This document shows, one piece after another, positions 49,534 through 61,600 of a DNA stretch of 64,000 bases (positions within the stretch are counted from its first letter, which is position 1; each line of letters starts with the position of its first letter). The translations under genes and the position numbers were made by a program. The stretch lies in the NCBI RefSeq assembly GCF_027942865.1, contig NC_134509.1, positions 20,322,697 through 20,386,696 of the forward strand. Reading direction: 5' to 3'. Source of the stretch: Odontesthes bonariensis (taxonomy: Eukaryota; Chordata; Actinopteri; Atheriniformes; Atherinopsidae). The notes below the pieces were generated by a model. That model had not been told where the DNA came from, searched no databases, and worked only from the letters and a program-made list of their open reading frames with translations.

Positions 49534-52330
49534 GACAACCCTTCCTCCATCATACACAGACTGCATCATGTTGCCAATTCAAGACTCGAATTATCTCGAA
49601 GGTCACATGTCTCTTTTTTAGGCTGTGGTTTTCAGAGAGGTGCAGTTCACGGCTTCAAAGGACACCACTTCTCTTTGCACTGTGTGTTGGTTTCTCACTC
49701 CAGAATATTACACTCATTTTGTGCTCCCACAAGTTAGAAAAACACTTCACGTTTTTGCAGAAATGTTTTGTCTTTTTCTCACAGAATAGAAGCATTCGTT
49801 AGACTGACGCAGGAAGCGGGGACTCGAGTGAAAAAGGTATCTCAGAATAGAAGCTCAACGGCAGGTTAAAGCCTGAAGATTAGGAATGCAAAAGCATGAA
49901 CATTGCTCTAAAAAAGGGGAAATTTGGGGGGGAAATGGCTCATATGGCAGTTGTATTTGTTACTGGATTGTGTCTTTATTTCATTGCAGGATTTAGAGCT
50001 CACAGGAAATGAATGTTGGAGGATCAGATTTCTCTTAACGCCATCTGCTGGGGGAAGTGATGTACTGCATGGCAGAGCAATTACTTTGTCACAATGAGAG
50101 ACGAGCAAGAGAGAATTTCACAAACACTATTTAAATCAGCAGTTTCACTCTCGCCTCACCCACGGGATGGATAGTAACAGATTACGCATGCCGGTAAATC
50201 TCCAGATACGGGAATTTATTTGTGTGAGGGCATAATTTAGGTAAAAATTGAGGGTTTGTGGGAATTTTTGAGATGACAAACTGCCTGCTAAATCTGACTT
50301 TTCTGAGGGGGAAATTTTGTGAGCGCACAAAGTGGGTTCTTGACTCGCCACTAACTAACTTATCTTGGTCGTGGGTCTGGTTTTTGTGTGCATGTGGATG
50401 TGGATGCGCTTCGCCCACACGCCAGTGCAGGAACTTGTTCACGCCTTGCTGCCTTCAGACCAAAAAGGGTGTTAGTTTTATCCAGCTGCGACCTCACTAT
50501 CTGTCCTCTCCATCAGAGCCAGTTCCCTTTTCTCTCTCTGGGTTTTGAAGAGAAGTGACACTTCTGAGGCAAACTGTCATCACAGCTTCGAGTCCATGTG
50601 TCAGATTAAAAAGCCCAGTCATCCATTTCAACAGTAAAACTTCGCAGCTTCTCTTTTTCCAGTTACAAGAGGAGGACTTCAAGGCGTTTGTCATTTGAGT
50701 AGTTTGATGCTGTTGAGTAAGACTGTAACTAAAGAGACGTCAGGGAAGATGATAACTCAAAAAGGGACTTGTAGGGAAACAGAAATGGGATTTTGGTGTG
50801 AAAAAGCCAAATTCTGTGTATGAGTCTTAAGTCCCGTTTCCAACATGAAACCCAGGTTTACTCAGACCAGACTCCAGCCAAAAGGCCTCTGTGATGCAGG
50901 TCCAGTCAAAATGAAAGGTTTTTGGTGACATCTGCTGACTAAATCAGGTGAAAAACATACTAAAAGTCTAAGCTGATTTATTTCAACTGGAACAACAACT
51001 CAATAACTCACTGAGTCAGAAAAATTCAGTTTGCAGCGGATCAACAGACTTGATTCAAATCTGAATATCCTAAATATTTGCTTTTTTTTTATCAAAGTAC
51101 AACACACTGATTATTTCAAATTCATCCACATCGGGATGAAAACACAATTTACACAAGACTGTCATTGACACAGTGACTGAAATGCTTCTTGTTTATATGG
51201 GAGCCTGATTCAGCCACTGTGATGACAAAGAGATGCAAAGCCAAAGTTTTTTAGGTATAAAGTCACAAGTTTTTATCTCTTTTCTGAAATAAAATAGATC
51301 ACAGAACATTTTGAGATACTAAATCAGAATTTTTAGAGGACAAGTTGTCATCTATTCTCAAAATAATGAGTCAGAAACTACAGGTTTTTAGTCCTGAGGT
51401 ATAAAACAAAGCGATATAAAAACAGCTTTGTTCATGCTGTCACTGAGCTGAACAAGTTTGAACTATTATAGATATATTATATATATATATACACATTCAC
51501 TTATTTAGTAACTTATTCATCTATTCAAGTCAGGAATTTGGTTTTATTGTAGCTTTATTCAAGGGGTTATTTATATCAAATGAGTTATTGACGTTATTGG
51601 CAGAGCACTTTTTTATATTATAATTTTATCCTAATTATTTTAGTATTTTCAACAGATTTTCAGTATTTTTTTTTAGGGCCGTTTTATGTTGCATCCACAC
51701 ATCAGATGGCATCAGATCTGCCAACGGGCTCAAATCAAGAAAGTTTTCACAGAGAAATGTTGACATAATACGGTAGTTACTAAGTCAGAGGTTTTCAACT
51801 CAAAATCTGGAAAAAATGATGACATTCTGAGTCAGAATATCAAACTTTTGGGATGCTCTGTCTGAATTCTTCTTCTTGAAATGTTGAGATTGTCCAAATT
51901 GTGAAAGACTTGGCAGATAAATGGCAGAAAAGAAACTTGGGACCAATAGTTTTTCTTCTTTACTCTCGATGTCATCACAGTGGTAGAAATGGGCTTCCGT
52001 ATTTTCAGGTCGGCACTTCAGATGGTGAAATACCCTGTAATTTGCGTCCTGGTTGTCTACAAAGACCCAGAAGATGGCGCTGTTCCAGCATAATTGTTGA
52101 AAGGAAGAGAGCCAGCGGTTTTGACTCCTCGATCCACATGTTTTAGCGTAAACTGATTTGCGCAGTCGTTTTAATTTGATTAATGTGCAAAATAATTTGC
52201 CCACCTCGGTGTATATGTGAGATTTTTCTGCGGAGTTTCACAAAATGAGTTGAAAAACGGATTTAACGCTCGAAATATCAACTTGGTACCACTGCTTTGA
52301 CTTTTTATTCCGACCCAGAGGAATCGGCTC
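49534..52330. other. ikzf3-mllt6 intergenic spacer
   Basis: No coding exon or bounded transposon recognised. Contains a short TA run near 51473-51492. Reading frames up to 134 codons (minus, 51800-52204) lack any recognised domain. Confidence 0.45.
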
Positions 52331-52333
52331 TGA

Positions 52334-52343
52334 GCATGCGCAC
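52334..52343 (+). promoter_or_regulatory. Possible NRF1-like site in mllt6 promoter region
   Basis: GCATGCGCAC, 229 bp upstream of the mllt6 ATG in a CpG-rich block. It resembles the NRF1 half-palindrome common in CpG-island promoters. Motif only. Confidence 0.25.
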
Positions 52344-52571
52344 TGCATCGCAGCTACGAGGACGGGGAGGACATCACGGAAAAAACGTAGCACCAGCACC
52401 ACGAACCCCACGCCGAGATTTGGCTCCTCCGCTGCGCCAAAACTGCGCGGCCGACGCGGCCCACGACTATGCCTGGAGCGGCGCTAAAGTGCGGGACGAC
52501 CACTTGACAGGCCTGGCCGAGGTCTGAGCCGTTGCCGGGAGGGGAAATACATTTCTTCATATGGGAGCAGC

Positions 52572-52680
52572 ATGCGGGAAATGGTTGGTGGTTGCTGCGT
52601 GTGTTCTGACGAGCGAGGCTGGGCTGAGAATCCGCTGGTGTACTGTGATGGACACGGCTGCAGCGTCGCCGTACACCAAG
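52572..52680 (+). CDS. mllt6: mllt6 coding exon 1
   Basis: ATG through residue 36 plus one base: first half of PHD finger 1. Donor CAAG followed by GTAAAG. It lies in a GC-rich, CpG-rich island of about 52340-52740, fitting a housekeeping-type promoter. Confidence 0.95.
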
Positions 52681-55600
52681 GTAAAGATTAGCCGCTGTTA
52701 GCGCGTAATTACCGGGCAGCCGCGGCCGCGGAGCCGGCGGCTGGTAGGTCGGTGCGTAGGTTTCTAGGAAGGCTTGTCGGTGTCTGCGTGTGTGTTTGTG
52801 TGCGTGTTGATGCGTGTGGGAGGGGTAGGTAGGCGTGCTGTTTGTTGTTTCCTCTTAACCCCCATGAGTGAGCGCTCAGGGCCGGGCAGGGTGACACCGA
52901 GGCTGGATGGCGCCTTGATGGCAGGTCCGTGTGGGGCTGTCCGGCCCGCAGAAAGAGGCGTGTTTTCCCAATAAACAGCTCCGGTGAGGCCCGCCGGTTT
53001 GGACACTACATTACTTTGTGTCCACTTGCTTTGTTGCGTTAATCCCACGTGAAAGAGGAGCAGATAACTCATATTACAGATAACATATTTCTTGGGAATT
53101 ATCAACCCTCAGATTGGAGCCTCTCATCACCCACATCAGCAGGCTCTGATCTGAAATAATTGGGATTTTATAAAGTTAAAAAGTGGGATGAAGAGAGAGG
53201 TTACTTAAAAAAGCTCTGTCAGAGTGGACTGAAACATCATCAGCGACAGAACACGATAAAAGATGTGTGTGAAAAGTTAAATGTTCCCTGTTTTGTGACC
53301 CAGCATGCTACGGCATCGTTCAGGTCCCCACCGGCCCGTGGTTCTGCAGGAAGTGTGAGTCTCAGGAGCGGGCTGCACGCGTGGTAAGTGTGCCATCATC
53401 CGAAACACACCCATCCATTCCTGTTTTACCTGCCGTGAGTGATGTTCCACTCACAACCAGCTCTGTTTCAGAGGTGTGAGCTGTGTCCCCACAAAGATGG
53501 AGCCCTGAAGAGGACGGACAGCGGAGGTAAATCTCTGTCCATCTTCACTCTCCTCTGCTGTTTCCCTGAAGCAAATTAAAGCGTCTTGTCGTGTCATTGA
53601 TCCTCTGCCGATCAGGTTGGGCCCACGTGGTGTGCGCGCTCTACATCCCTGAGGTGCAGTTTGCCAACGTGCTCACCATGGAGCCCATCATCCTGCAGTA
53701 CGTCCCACATGAGCGATACATCAAGGTACTGACGCACACGCTTTTGAGTGGAAAACTGAACTGGGGATTTTACTCTGTCAGCTTTAACGTCACATTTGCT
53801 CATGATACGAGTATCTGGCGCTGACTCTGCTGGAGAGAAACTTAATTTGGACATTAAAGCACTCACATTCAAGCTCCTAATTATAAGAAAACAGCCTCAT
53901 AATCAGTATCAGGAACTGAAGTTAGTCTCAGAATGTTGTAATTACAACATTTAAGTGTTAAAAGCTTATTTATAAAACCTAATTCTTTCAAATTATTGCC
54001 AAATACAAACTTAAAAAGGCGACTTGGTAACGCGTGTAGAGTGTGTGTGTAAGTCCATCCTTCCTGCTTCCACAGGAACTAAGAAGGTAAGTAGCAGCCA
54101 GGTGCTGCTGATCAATGCTCTGATTAATTGATCATCAGTGAGTGTGAGCACCTCTATAAAAGCAGAAGCTTTGGAGCATTCAGGTGTGTGTTAACACAAT
54201 GCCAAGGAGGAAAGACATCAGCAATGATCTTAGAGAAGCAATTGTTCTCCCCATCAGTCTGGGAAGGGTTATAAGGCCATTTCCAAACTATTTGGAGTCC
54301 ATCATTCTACAGAGAGAAAGATTATTCACAAGTGGAAAACATTCAGGACAGCTGTCAATCTTCCCAGGAGTGGACGTCCCAGCAAGGTCACCCCAAGGTC
54401 AAAAACCCAAGAGCTACATCTCAGACTCTACAGGCCTCAGTTAGCATGTTAAAGGTTAAAGTTCATGACAGTACAGTTAGAAAAAGACTGAACAAGTATG
54501 GCTTGTTTGGAAGGGCTGCAGGAGAAAGCCTCTTCTCACTAAAAAGAACATGGCAGCACAGCTTAGGTTTGCAAAGCTGCATCTGAACAAACCACAAGAC
54601 TTCTGGAACAATGTCCTTTGGACAGACCAGACCCAAGTGGAGATGTTTGCTCATAATGCACAGCAGCACGTTTGGAGGAAACCAAACACCTCATACCAGC
54701 TGTCAAGCACGGTGGTGGAGGGCTGATGATCTGGGCTGGTTCTGCAGTCACAGGACCTGGGCACCTTGCAGTCATTGAGTCCACCATGAACTCCTCTGGA
54801 TACCAAAGTGTTCTAGAGTCAGATGTGAGGCCGTCTGTCCGACAGCTAAAGCTGGGCTGAAACTGGCTCATCAGCAGGACAAAGATCCCAAACACAGCAG
54901 CAGATCTACAGCAGAATGTGTGAAGAAGAAAAGAATCAAGGTGTTGCAATGGTCCAGTCAAAGTCCAGACCTCAGCCTGACTGAGATGCTGTGGTGGGAC
55001 CTTCAGAGAGCTGTGCAGAAACCAATGCTGCAAACCTCAATGAGCTGAAGCAGCGCTGGAAAGAAGAGTGGGCCAAGATTCCTCCAAAACCATGAGAGAG
55101 ACTGATAACGTCACACAGGAATTTTTATTTAGTCTGAGAAAAGATAATTGTTAATAAAACGAGGTCCAGAGTACATTTCTGCAGCCGATTCCTTGAGATA
55201 ATTGTCCTGATTTCCTCAAACTGGCCCTCATCCTCATGATGTTCTAAACGTAAGATGTTGGTGAAATGATTCTTTTTACATCCACGCTCAAACTAACGTC
55301 TCATCTTATTTGTTGCACACATGTGGGATCAGACTCCAAAGGACCTTCAATAAATCTTTAGTCGGGTTAAATCCTCCACGGCTCAGTTTGGCAGCAGGCC
55401 TTTAAAAGCCAGAGCAGGGACTTTGAGTGCTTCATGATGCAACACGGCGTCAACACAAGTGGGGAAAAACACGACGTTAGCTTCTTCCTGAACACGTCTC
55501 CACCTACACGTCCCGCACAGACCCAGATCTGAGAGCGGCGAAGTCACGTCTGCTCTCTGGAGGCCGCTGAACGTCTTTCCGGGAACTGTGGGAGATTTCC

Positions 55601-58600
55601 AGCTGAAGTAGATGAATAATCAGGTTGAGCGAACAGCAGATGGGGACATTTAGAATGAGTAAAGACATGAAATGCCTGTTGTGTTGGGCTGGGCTTTGAG
55701 TTGATGTTAAATGTCACACACTCTGTGTTGTGGACTGTTGTTTAACGTTGCCTCTGGAGCATTGTAGGGATACAACAGAGTGACTTATATGAAAGATGAG
55801 CATCGGTTAGTTAGAGCTGAGCTGCGGCAGGGATATACCCTAACTTTGTGAACAAACAGCTCGACCACAGCCCAGTTTCAGCCTGTTATGGTTCGGGCTG
55901 AGTCCCTGAACTCGTGTGTGATGCACCACAGGAAGTCTTTCACAGCAATGCACAGTGCAAAGGAATCAATATCTGATTCATGGGCTCACTGGACTCAGCA
56001 TTGTTGTGTCGTGTCTGTGTGCATGCCTGCATACAAATGTGCATGTGCGAGTGCCTGGTTTCATGTTACTGTGTCAGCTACAGTAAATTGCATGCAGCTT
56101 CTCACCCCCCCCGTCAGACCGATTCATGCGGATTCTGCCGCCTGCATTCCTAGACAGCGTCACAATGGACAGTGAAAATTTGAGAAGCCACTCTTCCTTT
56201 TACACGCTCGGTGCGGTCGTGTTTCCGGCCTTTCATTTCATCCTCCGATAGGAAATGGAGAGCTGAGTGGGATCTGGGGAGTGGAGGGAAAAAGGGAGAG
56301 AAAAAGCCGAGCAGAGAGGGCTGGAGCGAAAAGGTAGAGAGCCTGCTGTTCCTTTGTCTCGCACCTGTTGCTAGGCCTCCTCTGCCCCCCGCCGGTCGGC
56401 CCCGCTCGCTGGGGGGAACGCCGAAGAACAAGTACGAAAGCATGTGCTGCGTTGGTTTGCTTTTGTTTGCTCACATGCGTTTTGTGGAAGCGTGTGCAGC
56501 TACGTGCGTGTGAAAATGCGCGCACGTCTCCCGTGCTCGTGACCGTGCGACGGCCTTGTTGAACAGAATCCGAAAGAAATGAGAAAAAAAACAAACAGAG
56601 GCAACTTTCCCAAACATCTGGTCAGCAGTGTTGCTCCGCAGAAATCTGCAGAAACCTCTTTGAAAGCTCATCTGTAAAAGATTTCCAATCATTTCCACTC
56701 GCAGCTGCAGGGACTCAAATTAACAGTGATTGACTTTACTGGGCAAATCCCAGCGATGTGTGATTCTACCACGGTTACACTGGCATGGAGGAGCAACGCA
56801 ACACCTCTTAATCATAATAATAATGACTCGTTGTATCTGTGTCTCTGCATCTTCTTTGCTCTGCAGACATGTTATATCTGTGAGGACCACGGGAGGGAGA
56901 GCAAGGCAGCCTGCGGAGCCTGCATGACCTGCAACCGACAGGGCTGCAGACAAGCTTTCCATGTCACCTGGTCAGTGTCGAGCTGTGTTAACACGTGTGT
57001 GTGTTTAAGGTCGTGTGGAAGAGGCGGACGGTGGTGTTAGTTACGGGAGCCCAGAACGGAGGTGGTACGTATAAACATTTTTTTGATCGTTTTCTCAAGA
57101 TAATGAGTCAATTTACCGATGGTTTTCGAGGCCACTTTTTCTCCCCAGTCCGCCCCTGTTTATATGTGTTTTATGTGTTCGCAATTTGTTTGTCTTGTAG
57201 AGATAACTTTCATATCAGCCCGCGCCATTTAAGGAGACGGCTAGATCGACTGCAGCTCAATAGGCGTTTACACCTCAGTGATCCTGTTGATATAGTCGAC
57301 TTTGTCAGTGACCAAGTGCTGAGGGGACCAGGCCGTCTCCATGGTTACAGAATGATGCACGAGAGGTGCCGTTATCATTTAAACGAAATGCTTGTCACAC
57401 CAGCGGGATTTGCTTTGTGCATTTTCACAAGCAGAATTGTTACACAAACGTCCACATTCCATGTTTGATTCATAGGCTACTTTATTCAGTTTTCAATGAA
57501 AGGAGGGGGTAAAAATGGGTACACCTTTGCCAGAAATACATGTAAACACATATAAACGGGCGGACTGGGGAGAAAAAGTGGCCTCGAAAACCATCGGTAA
57601 ATTAACTCGTTATCTCGAGAAAACCCTCAAAAAAAAGTTTAGACGTACCACGGCCGCTCTGGGCTTCCGTAGTTGGTTATCTTGATGTATTTTATATTGA
57701 GCCGGTAGTGGAGCAGGCTGCTGTACATGTGACACAGTGTGAAGAATCATAAGTAATTCTACCTTTTTGGGGGGTGTATAATGAGATCATTACAACCTGC
57801 CTCTGATTTGAAAGGAGCAAAATAGTTTGACTTGTGTGACAAACAGCAAATAAGTTCAGTGTGCATAAGTCATGATACAGCTGCAAGTCTAATGGGTATG
57901 TCTCTATAGGTTTTGCACATCTGGCCACTGAGATTTTCACTTATTCCTGAAGCCAAAACTGGAGTCTGCAGGTCATAAAACAGACTCTCAATCTGAGTTT
58001 TTACCAGAGAAACCACCGGAGTGTTGCATTAGCATGCTGGAGTCGCTCCATCCCAGTCTCACTTCTGGGATATCCCTTTTTTGACCAGTGCTGCAATTGG
58101 TTCAGAGCCGGTTCTAAGTTGTTTCTGTGATAAATCGGCGAAGAACTGGTTTGGTTTTTCACAGCCACAGAGCCACATGTCCACAGAATCTGAAATGTTT
58201 CTTACAGTTCATGTCTGAAGCTTCCTCTTGTGTATCCAGCTGGTGTTCGTGAACCCTTCCCACCGCACAAATCAGCATTTTCACATGCTGATCGGTGTTT
58301 ATTAACAAGCTGTAAACGAACAGAATCTATAAACACGAGCTGGTGATATGAAAACACCCGCCAAGTTTTGTAAATCGAGTTGCAAAATCTGTTCATAAAT
58401 TCAGTGAAAAGCAGCTACCTTGCATCCGTCGTCATGCTCGGTCTTTTATTTCTTTATTAAAAAGACGAGACGCCGGCTCTGGATTTTTAAAAGTGGCTGT
58501 TACAACATTTAGCTGGTCTGGTGGGTCAATCGTGTCTCAGCAAAACGTTGGCGCTGTAGCACCAATTATTCGGGGCTGGAGCCAAAGCTTTGTTGACCAG

Positions 58601-61600
58601 AACACGAAGAACCGATTCAAAGTCTCCAAACCAGATCTGGAACCACTTTAACCACAAAATGCCCCGAGACTGAAACAGGTTTTATGCAACAGTTTACCTG
58701 TAATTTGCACCGTCAATTATTCCTTGAATACTGACCAATTTCCCATTTCCTGCTGGTGTAAAAACGTCCCCACAGCAGGATGCTGCCAGCACCATGCTTC
58801 GCTGTAGAGATGGTGTCACATTTCAGTCTCCTCTGACCAGAGGACCTTCTTCCACATGTGTAGGAGGCTCTCAGATGAATTATTGTTTTATTTAAGCAGC
58901 ATTTTAACGGCAACTCATTTTACTTTAAATCCAGCTTGAGGTTCTGAAGACGGAAACTCTCCTGTGGAGCTTTGCAGTTGTTGTTTTAACATGGTTTTTC
59001 CATGTTATAATGTTACCTGATCTGTGCTTTACCTGAACGTTTAAGCCTGTTTGAAGAGCTCCTTGTTCTCCATTGTGCTGCTCACTTTGTGCTGTTGCAG
59101 ACTCTGGAGCTTTTAATAACAGGTGTGTATATATATATACATATACTGAGATTATATGAGACTTGGATTGCACACAGATGGAGTAAATTTAGCTAATTAT
59201 GTTACTTCTAGAGGTAATTGGCACCACCAGATCTTAATTTAGGGCTTCAGAGCAAACTACATATCCACCTCCTCCTTTTTTCTACATTATTTATCATGTA
59301 ACTTCAGCAGTTTAGACTGTTTTTTTTTTTTGTAGATAGATTACAAAGAAATCCAAAAAACATCTTATTAAATTGAAGATTGTGAAGGTTTAATCAGTCC
59401 CAGAGGAACGGACGGCACAAAGTTCTGACATTGAAGCCGTCTGATTACGATGGGGTAAAATGGAGGGGTCTTTGTGTCAGGGTGTGTGTGCATAAAAGTG
59501 ACTCTGCTGTGTGATGCTGTGCTCAGTGCTCAGATGGCTGGTCTTCTGTGTGAGGAAGAGGGTCCAGAAGCTGACAACGTGAAATATTGCGGCTACTGCA
59601 AGCACCACTACAACAAAATGGTAAATAAACATGAAGTCGTTACATTTTTTTAGCTTTTTTTTTTGTTGTGTCTTCCTGCTAATATTTGATGTAACGTCTT
59701 GTTGATCATATCAGATTAGATCATCATCTTGTTGTCTTGCTGTCTTAATGGCAACTACGGAAGCTCAACGTGTCTTTTTTTACAGCTTCGCATTTAACAA
59801 ACATGGAGTAAAAGTGTTTAAAGTGCTGTTAGATGCTGGAGAGAAATGAGCAAACCCTGAGGTGATGGAAGTGCCGCTGGTCTTTTGTTTTTTTGCTGTG
59901 ATTCAGAGTAAGACTGTTTTTTTTTTTTTTTTTGTTGTTGTTTACAGCAGAAGAAGTTGCGTTCCAGTGAAAATACAAGTAGCTCCTTCAGTCATTCCAG
60001 GGGGCGCCCGAGCTCTCCGCCGCCGCAGGAAAAACAACAACAACACCACCACCACAAACAGAGGAAGGTAAGCACAGGTGTGGTCAGACACCAGACATGT
60101 TCACAAGTCCTTTTTTCCAAGTCAAGTCTTAAGTCTTTGAGGACCAATAACAAGTCAAGTCTCAAGTCTTTGTGTTCGAGTCCAAGTCAAGTCTCAAGTC
60201 TGTGAGGACCAATAACAAGTCAAGTCTCAAATGACTGAATAAACTGTAACCTATATTACGTTTTAAATAAACACGGGCAGCTAAACATGGATGAGAACTA
60301 GTCAACCTGGAATTTTATCAGGTGTCCCTGAACTTAGTTCTAAAAGTAGGCGATTTTAAAACGGCAATTAGATTCACGTTAAGCTCCATCCACTTTGACT
60401 TGGCTTACCAATTCATTTGGTAACTGTTAACCTCGGCTACTTAACCAAAGTCCTTCCCAAATTTCACAGGCTGCTGCAGATAAATCAGCAACACCGTGTA
60501 GTGAACAATGAAGCTGTGATCTGCACATAGTTTATAACACTGTTTACTTTGATTAGCTTGCTAACGTACCTAAAGTTTCCCTTCCACATTACAAAGAGAC
60601 TGACCTTGTGCGTTTTCAGGTGCCTGATGAAGTTCGGCATCATTTATCCTGACACCACACACTTTGCAAGTGGGCGTTCGCTTGTTAGCTGCCTGCGTGA
60701 AAGCTTTTAACCAAATGTGACAGCATATGGCACAGGTCCAGATGAGCTCGACGCTGCCATGGTTACAGTAGCATGAGGCTATGTCGCGTTCAGCCTGCCA
60801 TCAGCCTCGTCATACATCGGAATGAATTAAATAAAGATCAGAAAGAATAATTTCATGAAATGAAGGTTGTTTACGAGTCCCAAACCTCGAGTCCAAGTCT
60901 TTGTTTGTGCGAGTCCCCATCTCTGGATCGCTCCCACAGTCTTCATTTTAAGCAGAAAAGTGCGTGTGTGTGTTTCCAGAGTCATAAGGACAAGATTCGG
61001 CAAAAAGAACGGCACAAGAAGACTTCTGACAACATGAGCTCCTCCATGACAACAAGCAGCATAGAAAAGGTAAAAAAAATAATAAAAAGCTGACCCACTG
61101 AGTCACTGTGGGTTAACATGAAGAGAGTTTGGTTATTTCGGTTTGTTCCTGACCTGCATGTGTTGGTCCAGATGTCCTCCAGTCACCACGGCAGCAAAGA
61201 TAGCGAGGGGAAGTCCAAGAAGCTGAGCTCCCACGGTCATGGTCACCGCAGTAAGAAGACGGGAAACACTGGCAAGAGCTGCTCCTCCTCCTCCTGCTCC
61301 TCCAGTCCGTTCAACACAGGTACCACCTGAGGCGTGAACGCCTGCCGTACAGTAGGACAGTGATACTCACTATTTTTTTCACAAGAGCCACATTGGCAGA
61401 ACAAAATCAAGGGAAGAGCCACTTTTACGACAACATACTAAGTCCCCTTTTGCAAATATGCATTTCTACATATAAAACATCCCACAAAAAAAGAAACAAC
61501 GCAGCCAATACATTTTCAATTAAGACCATATTTGCCTTAATACTGGGATGAGCAGAACCTGGCATGCATGTCCTTGACTTTCTTCATGTTGTATTTGTAG

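Noticed and set aside
60110..60235. CAAGTC tandem units as a CRISPR-like array
   Set aside because: Repeats are contiguous without regular spacers and belong to a eukaryotic transposon end.
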